Virus record (IMG/VR): IMGVR_UViG_3300035204_002189
Coordinates: 1-35,006 of that record
Length of the DNA: 35,006 nucleotides
Strand: one strand, 5' to 3'
Origin: a virus
Shown here: one piece after another, positions 16,801 through 24,354 of the stretch
Layout of the letters: each line of letters begins with the position of its first letter
Numbering within the stretch: the first letter of the stretch is position 1
The notes under the pieces: model-generated
The model's database searches: none
The model's input: the letters and a program-made list of their open reading frames with translations, nothing else
Told to the model about the DNA's origin: nothing
Made by a program: the position numbers and the translations under genes

Positions 16801-19800
16801 AAATCTTTTCGAACTTTTAGATTTGGTTTTAGTACATCATTCGAATCTTTTTCGGCTTCAATGCTAGACGCTTGAACTAAAAGATAGTCGCGAGAAACCG
16901 ACGCAGTAAGGGGGCCCGGGCCGTCAATGTCGACGATGGCGCCGAATTCTTGAATTGCGGGCGACCAATAAGTAGCATCTCGAACATCTTTCGCAATATA
17001 TAAATCATCAACTTTAAATCTTTGTGGAGTGCTATAAGATCTGTTAACAGTGGAATAAATAACAGATCTTATTTGTTCTCGATCAAAGTCGACTTGCGGA
17101 TTTCCGGAAGTTTCGATAGAACTAGAACGATTTGCGCGTAGATACCACCAAGGAGAGTTGGTATTTTGTAATAACGGGATCGGTGCATGATTAAACTCCC
17201 AGTTAATAAGGCTCCGATTGATTGAATAGGCACTGGCGATCGGATCGGGTTGTCTGAATTCTGCTGTTGGGAACTTGTATTGATACTTATTTCTTTCCAA
17301 TACATGTGATTCGACGACAGTAAATACATCAGCATTGAATTCTGCGCTGCCGGGAATCAATTGATGCAATATTGTTTGAAGTCCTGAGTCAAGCCATCGA
17401 TAAAAGTTTAAGAATTTCTCTGTATCAACATCATTACTGACATTTCTAAAGAACTTCTCTCTCATTACTCTCAGTTCTCGGTACTGTTGTCTGTATTTGT
17501 TGACCGGATTACCAATAAGAGTCGCCAGTTCTTTTACTGAGCTGAACAATTTCAGCATCTCGTCGGTAATGCCCGCCTGGGCAGATTTTTCTACGGTAGT
17601 AACAAATGATACAAATCGTGTATTTAATCCAAACTTTTCTTTTTCTCTTTCTTTAATCTTGACTAGGTTATCAGCATCATAGTGATCAAACTCAACAGGA
17701 CTATAAGAGGTTAGGAAATCTTTATAAATTGGAGAAGTTGCTGAAGCTGATAGCTCAAAAGCAGAACCTCGATAATGATAACCAGCAACCTCATTTACAT
17801 AAGAGCCCAGGTTGCGGCGCGCTACAGAACCCGACGTCAAATCTAGTATATCAACTTGTCCGGAAGAATTTGACCCGGTAATGGTAGAAAATTGCCAATC
17901 TAAAACCCGATAATCGTCGCGGAAAAGATCGGTCCCGGTCAGCGCGGTCTCGAAATCTTGCGGAGTATTGTTATTATTGGTTATACCATGGTTAGTGATA
18001 TCTTTTGCATGACTTTGAAGCTCATCAGTCGATAAATCAGTAAGCCAAAACCGCAAATTCCCGATTTTGACGTCAGATTTATTTATTACATTCCCCACAA
18101 AACTGTTTCGGAGGCATCCTCCATAAATTTTATGATTAGATTGCACAAATGCATCTCCAATCGTTTTCGAGATCGATGATGAAACCGTGAAAGAACGCTT
18201 AACAATATCGCCGGCATAGGAATAACCACGAAAAACTAAATCATATTTTGAGCTCGAACCGGAAGCGAAAGAAGCCGCATTAGACGGGTGCATCCCAACC
18301 GATAAGTGCCACTGCTCGTCATTATAAATATCGTTGAATTTCGAGGACGTCAGCGCTGAGATTCCCACAACAGAAGAAGAAACCTCAAAAAATGTTAATT
18401 CGGGCACATACCGGTCCTTGATAGCCCTCACAAACAAAGAGGCGGTCGCCGGGGAAGTCCATGTATTGTAGGGTGCGCTCGATGTTAAAATATCGTGCAA
18501 ACCAAAAACAGAAGATGTCAAAAATGAGGGGATGCCTTCACTTTGTCTTGTGCGAGGATCGATCTTTGGAAAAACAACAGTACCTTCCATCGTAAAGCGA
18601 TCTTTGGAAGTTGATCCGGATATGTATGCTAAGTCATTGGCCGCTGCTGAGCCGGTCTGATAGATAACAGCATCCCGGTTATTAATCCGGCTAAAGTCAA
18701 TAAAGTTAACTGTGTTGGCTCCAAAGTTTTCCTCTTCTTCAACAACCAATGTTTCATTATCGTTGTATGTTCTTATCTTGACAAGGTTTTGATCCACCCC
18801 GAAAGTATGAAGTGTGTTTCGGAGAGCCTCTTTTGTACCTTTCTTTTTTACAATCTCAGTTAAATTGTTATAAATATTTTGATAAATTAAGTTTTTAAGA
18901 TCAAATAAGTCTGATTCTAAGTTGAGATTATTTGTTTTTTGTGATAATTCTTCTAGAAGATTACTCTCAATAAAAAGATTAGGCACCACCATCCCTCTTT
19001 CTGTCAACAGACGATCAGAAAATGGTTTTGGTTTATCATTGAGTTTGTCAGTTTGGCCTACATAATCAATATCTTTTAATTCTCGCAGAGATTTCACCTG
19101 CAAGTATGCGGTATCAAAATAGCTCGATATAATTTGAGCTAATTTCTTAAAATCTCCACCATATTGTACATCTTCATCAATTATATAATCTGGAAATGAA
19201 TAATAAAGATTCGAAGAGTTGTCCAAATCGTGTCTTTTCCCCTTCCCCAGCGAGTCATTTATAAAGGTGGTATAAAGAGGATTTGTTGTGCGTAGAATGG
19301 GATCTTTGAATTCAGAGGCGGCTGCAGATGATGAAACAATAGCAGAGCCTACATTTCGGGAGTTGCTGGTATATCCAGTCCACGCTCCATTAGAAATACG
19401 TCCTGAATAGTCCAGAACAACGCTATCAGTCGCTGAAACTCCGGTTATACCCTCGTTAAACTTGAAGTAAACTCCCAAATCCGTGTTAGCATCTACGGTA
19501 TTTGTTCCACCATAGACATTTGTGAACCAATTTCTTTCTATTTCTCTTTCTTCGCGGGCGATCTTCCAAAAACGAAACTCATCCAGAGAGCCTGAGAGCT
19601 TTCCGGAGCCTGTTGTGGCGGTAGAACCAGAGGGAGTGGTGATGAGGGCGCCTAGATAGGCGTTGAGAGTGCCTGAGACGTCTCCTACGGCAGTGCTGAA
19701 CGATGCAGTTGAGTCCAACTCGCCGTTGATGTAAAGTTTAGAGGATCCAGAAGTAACTGCGAAGGCATATTGTTTCCATCCCTGAGAGTTGAAAGAGGCA

Positions 19801-20561
19801 GTTGTGGTATAATCGCCTAAAAGAACTTCCTGGTTGTTGCTTCCGGACTGTAAGAGCAACCGGAATGCCTTTGAAGACGCAAAGTTGCCGGCTGATGAGG
19901 TGTTTAGCTCGATCCGGAAGCGTCCGTAACTAGTTGAGGAGCTTAATTCGTTGTTCCAGAGGTCAAAAACTACCTCTCGGGCAGTAGATCCGGTGATAAA
20001 TGCGTCTTTTTTGAGCCAAAATTCAACGGTGGCGCCACTAGAAGACACATTTAGCGCTAAATTAGAGTTCCTTTTATCAGCAGGCGAATAGATATTTCCA
20101 CCCACACGGGTATTATTTGGACCAGGATGGGGGCCTCCTTTAATATAGATGTACTCTAAAGTGGCCGGGAGGCCATATCCGCCAGTAGTTGATGTCTGTG
20201 TGCCCCACCCATCGGCCGACATAACAGCATATCCGTTACTCCGGGGGTACTCATTCTCGAAAACGTACAAATCAAAATAAGTTGAGTCATTATACCACTC
20301 AGTTACCTCCTGGCGTGAACCATCATAAGGATAATTGTTGGTTATGCGATCTGCCGCATCTTGATAGTACTGTTCCGCAAGTCCATAACGAGCAAAATTC
20401 TCTGGTTTTGAGAAATCAACATTCGGAATAAAGCGGTTGCGTTGTTCTTCTAGTTCATCTAGATATCCAAAAGATTCAAAATCGATATTTTCTTTTGATT
20501 CTAGGTTATTTAAAGTAGTTTTTTTGAGGCTTGTATTCTCAAAATACTTTTTTATACTCAT
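10881..20561 (-). CDS. Giant virion protein (3226 aa) with laminin-G-like domains, probable tail-peripheral adhesin or scaffold
   Basis: This gene takes up more than a quarter of the window. The N-terminal ~160 residues (ENFARYGLAEQYYQDA, PYDGS, ENEYPRSNGY, KGGPHPGPNN) match my memory of giant proteins of uncultured marine myoviruses. Residues ~165-350 form a laminin-G/concanavalin-like sandwich (VEFWLKKDAF, QYAFAVTSGSSKLYINGELD, GSLDEFRFWKIA). A second, weaker sandwich lies at ~650-850 and ends KIGNLRFWLTDLS. A helical part follows at ~985-1080, then a long beta-rich body including RPVNISNIQY and FAAPGGPEITSRGYLNP. Residues ~1660-1890 look like a separate GC-richer beta-sandwich. Near the end, NPFAMFIFEFGMELDEQDL also looks conserved. 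The last ~120 residues are a disordered Arg/Ala tail with a tandem repeat. Host-surface binding is inferred from the laminin-G folds. Start and stop each fit the tight operon spacing. Confidence 0.82.
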   Translation of the reverse strand: MSIKKYFENTSLKKTTLNNLESKENIDFESFGYLDELEEQRNRFIPNVDFSKPENFARYGLAEQYYQDAADRITNNYPYDGSRQEVTEWYNDSTYFDLYVFENEYPRSNGYAVMSADGWGTQTSTTGGYGLPATLEYIYIKGGPHPGPNNTRVGGNIYSPADKRNSNLALNVSSSGATVEFWLKKDAFITGSTAREVVFDLWNNELSSSTSYGRFRIELNTSSAGNFASSKAFRLLLQSGSNNQEVLLGDYTTTASFNSQGWKQYAFAVTSGSSKLYINGELDSTASFSTAVGDVSGTLNAYLGALITTPSGSTATTGSGKLSGSLDEFRFWKIAREEREIERNWFTNVYGGTNTVDANTDLGVYFKFNEGITGVSATDSVVLDYSGRISNGAWTGYTSNSRNVGSAIVSSSAAASEFKDPILRTTNPLYTTFINDSLGKGKRHDLDNSSNLYYSFPDYIIDEDVQYGGDFKKLAQIISSYFDTAYLQVKSLRELKDIDYVGQTDKLNDKPKPFSDRLLTERGMVVPNLFIESNLLEELSQKTNNLNLESDLFDLKNLIYQNIYNNLTEIVKKKGTKEALRNTLHTFGVDQNLVKIRTYNDNETLVVEEEENFGANTVNFIDFSRINNRDAVIYQTGSAAANDLAYISGSTSKDRFTMEGTVVFPKIDPRTRQSEGIPSFLTSSVFGLHDILTSSAPYNTWTSPATASLFVRAIKDRYVPELTFFEVSSSVVGISALTSSKFNDIYNDEQWHLSVGMHPSNAASFASGSSSKYDLVFRGYSYAGDIVKRSFTVSSSISKTIGDAFVQSNHKIYGGCLRNSFVGNVINKSDVKIGNLRFWLTDLSTDELQSHAKDITNHGITNNNNTPQDFETALTGTDLFRDDYRVLDWQFSTITGSNSSGQVDILDLTSGSVARRNLGSYVNEVAGYHYRGSAFELSASATSPIYKDFLTSYSPVEFDHYDADNLVKIKEREKEKFGLNTRFVSFVTTVEKSAQAGITDEMLKLFSSVKELATLIGNPVNKYRQQYRELRVMREKFFRNVSNDVDTEKFLNFYRWLDSGLQTILHQLIPGSAEFNADVFTVVESHVLERNKYQYKFPTAEFRQPDPIASAYSINRSLINWEFNHAPIPLLQNTNSPWWYLRANRSSSIETSGNPQVDFDREQIRSVIYSTVNRSYSTPQRFKVDDLYIAKDVRDATYWSPAIQEFGAIVDIDGPGPLTASVSRDYLLVQASSIEAEKDSNDVLKPNLKVRKDFKIENSREYNESYSYGKGALLAPFTLWSSSVDNGYQQSLSTFSSNIGLNNLHDDTYSRFKNAPLQGPFTEAWVGGWQYRHIDLNTGADQQRTRPEGFYLLWGPGPDGASSMGIVKTTYTTDGTHDSATPRAAMMREITAKRPVNISNIQYSTASSVLGNFRKNYEVVMTNGRTENNLWFHDNSAQALTESEVWNLNRGTTSPYLNATLPTLGVQKSVIVNRFAAPGGPEITSRGYLNPAGEEYSPSNALPFRNTRVLLSSGSGNNDFTGSDPRVNIYTNILTQNDGLRVLLSRHSALYGIDSVFGAVQADNYTTTGSYQKVNRNAFSQSTGINYDNFFVSHQIPRTPAGYSWVRSALNGASGSFSYVLGGLPATEPSGSTSIEIPFAALDTRIEQFPLQDQLYRSPLGYPDQDPVEYTLLEDFSTATRGFLSWAGSPLGVLPAHMTHNTGTSNGEIRHHTGSNLTAFRFAGGYGSGTGPGTYPYLGALRQERALKLTTWLTGTLTGSFLYSQGAFEDYSGNDIDASAFNKFNLDTVPVSDDAYALRLQYATSSVDEPTGTAWMDILVITASLATKGDTVGWLTGSLAFAGPSGSSTGEPYRIRWAQLAYKMTYGGYPGQSYDNWAITNINLTESKYLPLPGAQITSSFYASMTDVGSTEIQNTLSTRSAGIGPSDFIVYTDAINNNLFGYTSFAQTRGGDTRQARSMKENNAFSYRFKLPPIPGGSPRDYIVRNINMSPVVESYPLKHSITTVDDVEMEMKYTFGNEYEFYPLNTSTERILYAISGLDKTKEQRKTTFNFVSSLYVDPQPNGVSVEYDKLAYKQNIWPKSQFAYRQENRQRTQFTIDWWNSSRISRNKGSVVNSLGNTVTSQSVWVIDGVLATGSQPRNLFEPYVSSSSDEYSKKYVFGAGELDNDCMFNYAVVGVDSSASLANGWELTEWEGVMVESRIKPSVLYARPFTINTGSSLLFSMTGSGAGTPAFVPVQNVGGVPWSAGAEAGKEPFYYKNYNDYVLDMRTAGKEYSVIPEFRISEAIADIIDGPSGSNTVLNPTFDITGAFYPNDTNESFYTEFVNSDFLKYFNIIENKHSEADIESLGTLKLSCNALKRFLPYEGFYPAQRVDQIGALFSQSYGDIITITGSGHPLRPNGINEGGSLRTAIIPFFAPGILCNTIKSGVALGYPIFTSSFDSIADVTGTYINNAGGNSNWDRFGARISASYSVRLPFESVTDPLSYITTIIDAEPDENAILYSTASYDSSSAGSDKYRYAVNNFLAETMNLFLKNNSVSSIVSSGENAFRFDTSKEYRMDIRLFEDGLSMYDGDRSFGPPVSNRSGIGNSASFLPYLPPYDIKAFGVEEGVRLTFRPTKERPTVDEILNTITQSYFIDSIVAPGVSYAIDARSKLTDTIEYRTVKTGVDNSRAEGATAAPEFAISIQPKFETPILDFSHRSASIDVANSASAHIFNILDHSKATVGDVITLGDGQIGVPFTVIANTGPIVHSAGQFRIGASASEFIANLSTIIDSGSTTYSEALTLDFNCNKVAASPKLSLGFKAPGELPNLISSISATDASAYSLTTANGSGFYDDSSVADNYYVGMWHQYGRIPTGSQGIKLQIKDVPTSDRSLTGSLADALSLSKLPVKLGQLNNTIVREAIVAVPYTVVDNEKKFFKIDERSFRLAAFGSPSARSEMPADFRNLAEKMKNYVFPPRMDFYNRTNRVNPFAMFIFEFGMELDEQDLADIWQNLPPTSNVGKKQLNSRFEKEESSFEVSYGTEDSWFPEGIPEGTRWMVFKVKQRAAYDYFEQLRKSSLAKGKTSELEPLGAFVNPTYSYNWPYDFFSFVELAKTTAEVKLGEDPAPSLRDRAREEAARGPERGMERATTSAAEEDATSGAPPAGADASRGRGGDFFTGGSKPSRSQRRNRRRERAAEEARRRSRDARERATRTDAEEDATSGAPPAGVDASRGRGPGFFTGE
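10886..11156 (-). repeat. Tandem in-frame repeat in the tail of the giant gene
   Basis: Two copies of ~82 bp, 10886-10967 and 11075-11156, lie exactly 189 bp (63 codons) apart. They encode EEDATSGAPPAGVDASRGRG and EEDATSGAPPAGADASRGRG, each followed by a short phrase with FFTG. The unit between them is very rich in Arg (SRSQRRNRRRERAAEEARRR). Being in phase, the repeat could lengthen or shorten by recombination without breaking the frame. Confidence 0.8.
14900..15560 (-). other. GC-richer beta-sandwich module within the giant gene
   Basis: The segment encodes residues ~1660-1890 of the giant protein. It begins near YTLLEDFSTATRGFLSW and ends near YDNWAITNINLTE. It alternates short hydrophobic strands (LKLTTWLTGTLTGSFLY, WMDILVITASL, GWLTGSLAF, YRIRWAQLAY) in the manner of a carbohydrate-binding jelly roll. 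Its DNA is visibly more GC-rich than the parts on both sides. The boundaries are judged by eye, and the lectin-like fold is an inference. Confidence 0.4.
19511..20069 (-). other. Laminin-G-like domain coding segment in the giant gene
   Basis: Residues ~165-350 carry the usual order of a LamG/concanavalin-like sandwich: an opening strand with VEFWLK, a central W-K-Q-Y-AF-V strand, the LYINGELD hairpin, and a closing SLDEFRFW strand before a helix. Such domains commonly bind sugars or proteins at cell surfaces. Confidence 0.7.
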
Positions 20562-21976
20562 TAGTCTTCAACTCTAAATCTGAAACCTTCTGGGTATTCA
20601 CTATAATTAGATCCTTCTTTAATAATGAACTTGAATTCATATGCATACCCGGCCTCCAGACTAGAGAAGTCAAAATCAAAATAAGAGCCTGATGCATCAT
20701 ATGACAGAAGAGTGTATGCCACACTGCCGGTACCGTAATCGATCACATCAGTATTGTCTACTTTTCTCACTACTTTATAATACATATTATCAACAAAATA
20801 ATTTTGGATAGTATTATTTGCTACAGTATAAAGCGTTGGCGACCAATTTCGCTTACGAGTAAACAATCTTACTCTAGTACTTGTCTCCGATCGACTATAT
20901 TTATCTTCTAAGTTCGTAACGCTAAGAACAAGAGGCTCTTTTTTAGCAGTTGGTTGGGCTGTATTTGTCTTCACACTCAGTGTTCCAGTATAAAAGCAAG
21001 TACCTAAAGTCGAATCATACCACCGATCGTACACCGTTGAGGCAGTCGTATTGAGATCGAAAGAAGCAGAATATATCCCAGTGGCAGTATAGCCGCCGGT
21101 TATAGGGTAATCCACTGAGACAGATGAGGAAAGGTTGATCCCTTCGGCTACGGAGTCGAAGATCTGAACATATATAGCACCGGTATCGGGACCGGGAATG
21201 TTTTGTAGGGTTCCCCTGAAAGAGTTGTAAAGATATACCTCTTGCACATTATCTGTGCTGAGCAGTGAAGAAGAGGCATAAAAATCGCCGCGTTGATCTT
21301 TTACCGAAGAGTCCCAGCGGGCTTCGATGGTCGGCCTCTTGAAGAAGTATTCTGATGAGCGCGCAAAAAACTTTTTGGTATAGTAAGTTTGATCGTCAGT
21401 CTCGGCAGAACCCGAAAAAGATATACCCCATCCGTAATTGGCTGTAGTGCCAGCGATCCATGCCTCAACTAAATCTGTGGCATCGACATTAATGTTTTCT
21501 AGGCCAGTCTCAAGGGACGAACTTAGGGGGTAGGTGCTTAGGTAGTCGCCCCCCTCAGCGGTCCACGCGGCGGTGGTTGAAGCTGAGACCCAGTTTGACG
21601 CGCCCAGATCTTTGTATTCGTCCATATCGAGGCCGCGGCCTTCGATCCAAGACTGGGATATGGGCTGTAGAAGAAGGGTAGAGCCGGTGGGCACTGTGAG
21701 CGGGGTTCGCGCATTATATAAGTTCAAATAAAAGCTAACAGATCCAGAAGCAGGAATATCGCCGGCCGTTCTTTTGGTTGTTATATCATCTGTATCAAAC
21801 TGAATTAAAATTCTACTTTTTTCTATGGAGGAAGTTGTTATTGATCCGTACACCTTAAAGACTTCAAGTGCATCGGCTAGACCCATGTTAGATCCGGTAG
21901 CTCTTGTGGCGCCGCCAAATTTTGACGCGTCGGTTATTGTATTATCTTTTACTGCAAAAAACTTTTTAAAAGCCAT
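20561..21976 (-). CDS. Virion structural protein (471 aa) with DNRLRE/CBM-like beta domain
   Basis: The first ~250 residues follow the plan of DNRLRE (CBM-like) jelly rolls: an opening strand set (ATGSNMGLADALEVFKVYGS), RILIQFDTDDI, a strand set with SVSFYLNLYNA, then LLQPISQSWIEGRG, a Trp-rich stretch (NWVSAST, AAWTAEGGDY), INVDATDLVEAWIAGT and a closing RPTIEARWD. The second half has several short beta repeats and ends EYPEGFRFRVED. There is no signal peptide. It lies between the gp6-like wedge gene and the giant LamG-bearing gene, overlapping each by one base (TAATG), with GGAG about 10 nt before its ATG. The context suggests a link from baseplate to the adhesive periphery; a carbohydrate-binding function is possible but unproven. 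Confidence 0.72.
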   Translation of the reverse strand: MAFKKFFAVKDNTITDASKFGGATRATGSNMGLADALEVFKVYGSITTSSIEKSRILIQFDTDDITTKRTAGDIPASGSVSFYLNLYNARTPLTVPTGSTLLLQPISQSWIEGRGLDMDEYKDLGASNWVSASTTAAWTAEGGDYLSTYPLSSSLETGLENINVDATDLVEAWIAGTTANYGWGISFSGSAETDDQTYYTKKFFARSSEYFFKRPTIEARWDSSVKDQRGDFYASSSLLSTDNVQEVYLYNSFRGTLQNIPGPDTGAIYVQIFDSVAEGINLSSSVSVDYPITGGYTATGIYSASFDLNTTASTVYDRWYDSTLGTCFYTGTLSVKTNTAQPTAKKEPLVLSVTNLEDKYSRSETSTRVRLFTRKRNWSPTLYTVANNTIQNYFVDNMYYKVVRKVDNTDVIDYGTGSVAYTLLSYDASGSYFDFDFSSLEAGYAYEFKFIIKEGSNYSEYPEGFRFRVED

Positions 21977-23790
21977 TATCTCATTTCTCCATTAATGTCC
22001 TTGAAAGGAAACTTGACTTCCCAAATTACATTCTTTGGTATAAAGATTTTTCGACCATCAGCAGACATGTTATTATCGATATCAAAAGCCGTATTGGAAT
22101 AATTTGCGCCGGTTTTCTGGTCGACAGATAAAGTTAGCACATCTGCAACTCCGTCTGCTTCATTAACAGCATTTGTTAATTTAGTAATAAACAAAGGATC
22201 TCCAATATTAGCTGGATTTTCAGAAATATACTTCCTTAACGCCCTCTCCGCGCGAGTTAGTGTGGCGGCCTTATCCATCCCCTCCTCTGCTATCGCGGTA
22301 AAATCAACTTTAATATTAATTATTCGTGCATCAAAGATGTCAATAGAATCACTCAACAACTTAAATCTAGAAAGCCAAGTTTTCAAATTGTTCTTCAAAG
22401 AAGAAGTAGCAGTTGCAAAATTACCATTCCCATCCTCAGCTAAAACATATACATTGATGTTGTTTTTAAGGCTTCGGACGTCCTTATAGGCAGCTGCTCT
22501 TTTGATTCCCCCAAATGAAGAGGGCATCGTGTAACAGAGATTCTTATAATCATTTGCAGTTACGGCGCGATTTTGAGCAAAATAACTATTTGATGCTAGA
22601 ATTTTTACTTCATCTGCAGTCAGCCTAGACATGTCACCAATAATGGGTTCATCATTTGTAACTTCCAAAGAAGCAAGAACCTGTCTTTTTAAAGTCATGG
22701 ATGTTGCGGCATCTGTAAATTTCGTTTTTGCACTTGTAATAGTAGTCAATGAATTAGTAGGAATATTAACATTAGTGTCAACATTAGTGCGTACGCTGAA
22801 TGTAAGAGTTGTATTTGCGGGAGCAATCCCAAACTTACCACTCTTGAGAAGGACGTTGGGGTCAAAGGTCACATCTGAAACATAACTCTTCCCGAATAGA
22901 TCCATTGTAACCCTACTGGGTAGCACATTCTTTTCGGCCGTGTTTAGATCCACCTCGGATCCATAACCAAATTGTAGTACCATTCGGTTTGCTTCACGGG
23001 TAGTTTGAAATCTTCTCGGTGTTGATTTTGGCTGCATCAAAAATCTTACAAACTCTCGATCGGCGCCGTTATTTGGTATTTGGCGATAGACTACATCTTG
23101 TGCCAAGTTGGGAACTTCAAAATACTCACTACCATTCGAATCCGTTACTGAAATAATTTCTACTATACTATTATCGTTCAAAATTACTTTTTGGAATGGT
23201 TTATAAGCTCCAACAGCGCGGGTTAAAACGTTAAGCCTTCCGGATATTACTCGGCCGAATGCTTTAATCGCATAGTGGGTGGGCTGGCCGGTGGAGGCAT
23301 CCCGGGTGGCGACCACAACTTCGTTTCTCGTATCTGCGAAATCAACATCACTGACCAAGATAAAAGGGACGCCCCGCCTGGAGTTCAGGCGAGTTCCTTT
23401 TCCTAGAATTGGGGCATAATTTAAATTAGGCTTTGCTCCAGATTCAAAGCTAACTGATGTAGAGGCCGGGACGAGGGCATAAAAGGTAGCTAAGCCCGTC
23501 GATGTTTTATTGGGATTATATTTATAACCCATTTGTTGGGCGATTCGAATTACATTCTCGAATTCGCTAGCAGTATTCAAAAAGCTTTCATTAACTTGAT
23601 AGTCTAAGTAAAATGATAAAACATCCCCGACATACGCAACTGTATCCAACAGCATAGAACCGAAGCCGGCTTCTTGGAAGTCCTTAAAGGTATCGGGATA
23701 ATATCTTTTGGTGAAAGTAACGAGATCTCTTTTTATAGAATCAAAGTCTCGTGATGTGTATCTAATAGGTGGCTTTGTTATTTGTGCCAT
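21976..23790 (-). CDS. Baseplate wedge protein, T4 gp6-like / baseplate J family
   Basis: At 604 residues, it is close to T4 gp6 (660). The N-terminus carries the typical wedge signature: YTSRDFDSIKRDL, KDFQEAGFGSMLLDTVAYVG, LSFYLDYQVNESFL, then QQMGYKYNP. A baseplate-J-like region follows with strands around residues 300-400 (SYFAQNRAVTANDY at ~410), and the C-terminus returns to an alpha/beta fold (TLTRAERALRKYI, DPLFITKLTNAV). In contractile-tail phages this protein forms the dimeric ring of the wedges that holds the baseplate together and drives its change of shape. Its ATG abuts the stop of the gp25-like gene (TAA-ATG), with AGAGGAG just upstream, so the two are translationally linked. 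The family assignment is strong. Confidence 0.9.
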   Translation of the reverse strand: MAQITKPPIRYTSRDFDSIKRDLVTFTKRYYPDTFKDFQEAGFGSMLLDTVAYVGDVLSFYLDYQVNESFLNTASEFENVIRIAQQMGYKYNPNKTSTGLATFYALVPASTSVSFESGAKPNLNYAPILGKGTRLNSRRGVPFILVSDVDFADTRNEVVVATRDASTGQPTHYAIKAFGRVISGRLNVLTRAVGAYKPFQKVILNDNSIVEIISVTDSNGSEYFEVPNLAQDVVYRQIPNNGADREFVRFLMQPKSTPRRFQTTREANRMVLQFGYGSEVDLNTAEKNVLPSRVTMDLFGKSYVSDVTFDPNVLLKSGKFGIAPANTTLTFSVRTNVDTNVNIPTNSLTTITSAKTKFTDAATSMTLKRQVLASLEVTNDEPIIGDMSRLTADEVKILASNSYFAQNRAVTANDYKNLCYTMPSSFGGIKRAAAYKDVRSLKNNINVYVLAEDGNGNFATATSSLKNNLKTWLSRFKLLSDSIDIFDARIINIKVDFTAIAEEGMDKAATLTRAERALRKYISENPANIGDPLFITKLTNAVNEADGVADVLTLSVDQKTGANYSNTAFDIDNNMSADGRKIFIPKNVIWEVKFPFKDINGEMR

Positions 23791-24354
23791 TTAGAATGCT
23801 CCTCTGCTAATACTGAAATTGTCTTTTTCTAATGTGGGATAGTCAAAAATTGCTTGCAAGTTAAGTGGTTTTATAAAATAACTAATAGATGCTCTTAAAA
23901 CGTTTAAATTATTTTGGTCTTCTTCTCCAAATTCAATGCTTAAAATATTTATATAAGGAAGATATTTTATAGACTGAGATTTTATGCGCCCTTTTAATTG
24001 AGATGGTGTCACTTGTGTACTATTTTCAAACAAGAACTTTCGGAGGCCGACTCCAAATTCAGGATCCATCATCTTCTCACCCGGTGCGGTTAACATCAGG
24101 TTTTTAAAATTTTGTTTCACTAAGTTCTGGTATCCCCTAACCATGTCGTAACCATCAGATGATATGTTCGAACTAATTTTCTCTATTGGTAATTTAACAC
24201 TAAGGGCTGGGGAACGCGCTATGAGTGCATCCGTTGAGGGTTCATATAGATCTTCGTTGACTAGTCTAGAGCTATCTGAAATGCTATCATAAACTTGATC
24301 GTTTTCGAAAATATCAAAATCGATATTTGTATTTTTCTTACTTGTTGATGACAT
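23791..24354 (-). CDS. Baseplate wedge protein, gp25-like
   Basis: The central motif NLMLTAPGEKMMDPEFGVGL followed by RKFLFEN (residues ~85-115) is the hallmark of the gpW/gp25 family. This family contributes the wedge core and touches the sheath at the start of contraction. The protein has 187 residues against 132 in T4 gp25; the extra length is an N-terminal stretch of ~60 residues, rich in Asp, Ser and Asn. The gene overlaps the end of the 1889-aa gene by 17 bp and abuts the gp6-like gene, reproducing the gp25-gp6 pairing common to contractile systems. Despite the historical lysozyme-like label, no hydrolase activity is implied. Confidence 0.9.
   Translation of the reverse strand: MSSTSKKNTNIDFDIFENDQVYDSISDSSRLVNEDLYEPSTDALIARSPALSVKLPIEKISSNISSDGYDMVRGYQNLVKQNFKNLMLTAPGEKMMDPEFGVGLRKFLFENSTQVTPSQLKGRIKSQSIKYLPYINILSIEFGEEDQNNLNVLRASISYFIKPLNLQAIFDYPTLEKDNFSISRGAF

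Noticed and set aside
23946-23953. Exact TATAAATA (T4 late promoter core) on the coding strand within the gp25-like gene; also at 13913-13920 and 25599-25606
   Set aside because: All lie deep inside coding regions in AT-rich sequence, are not placed consistently before genes, and the same octamer also occurs on the plus strand, so chance is the simplest explanation.
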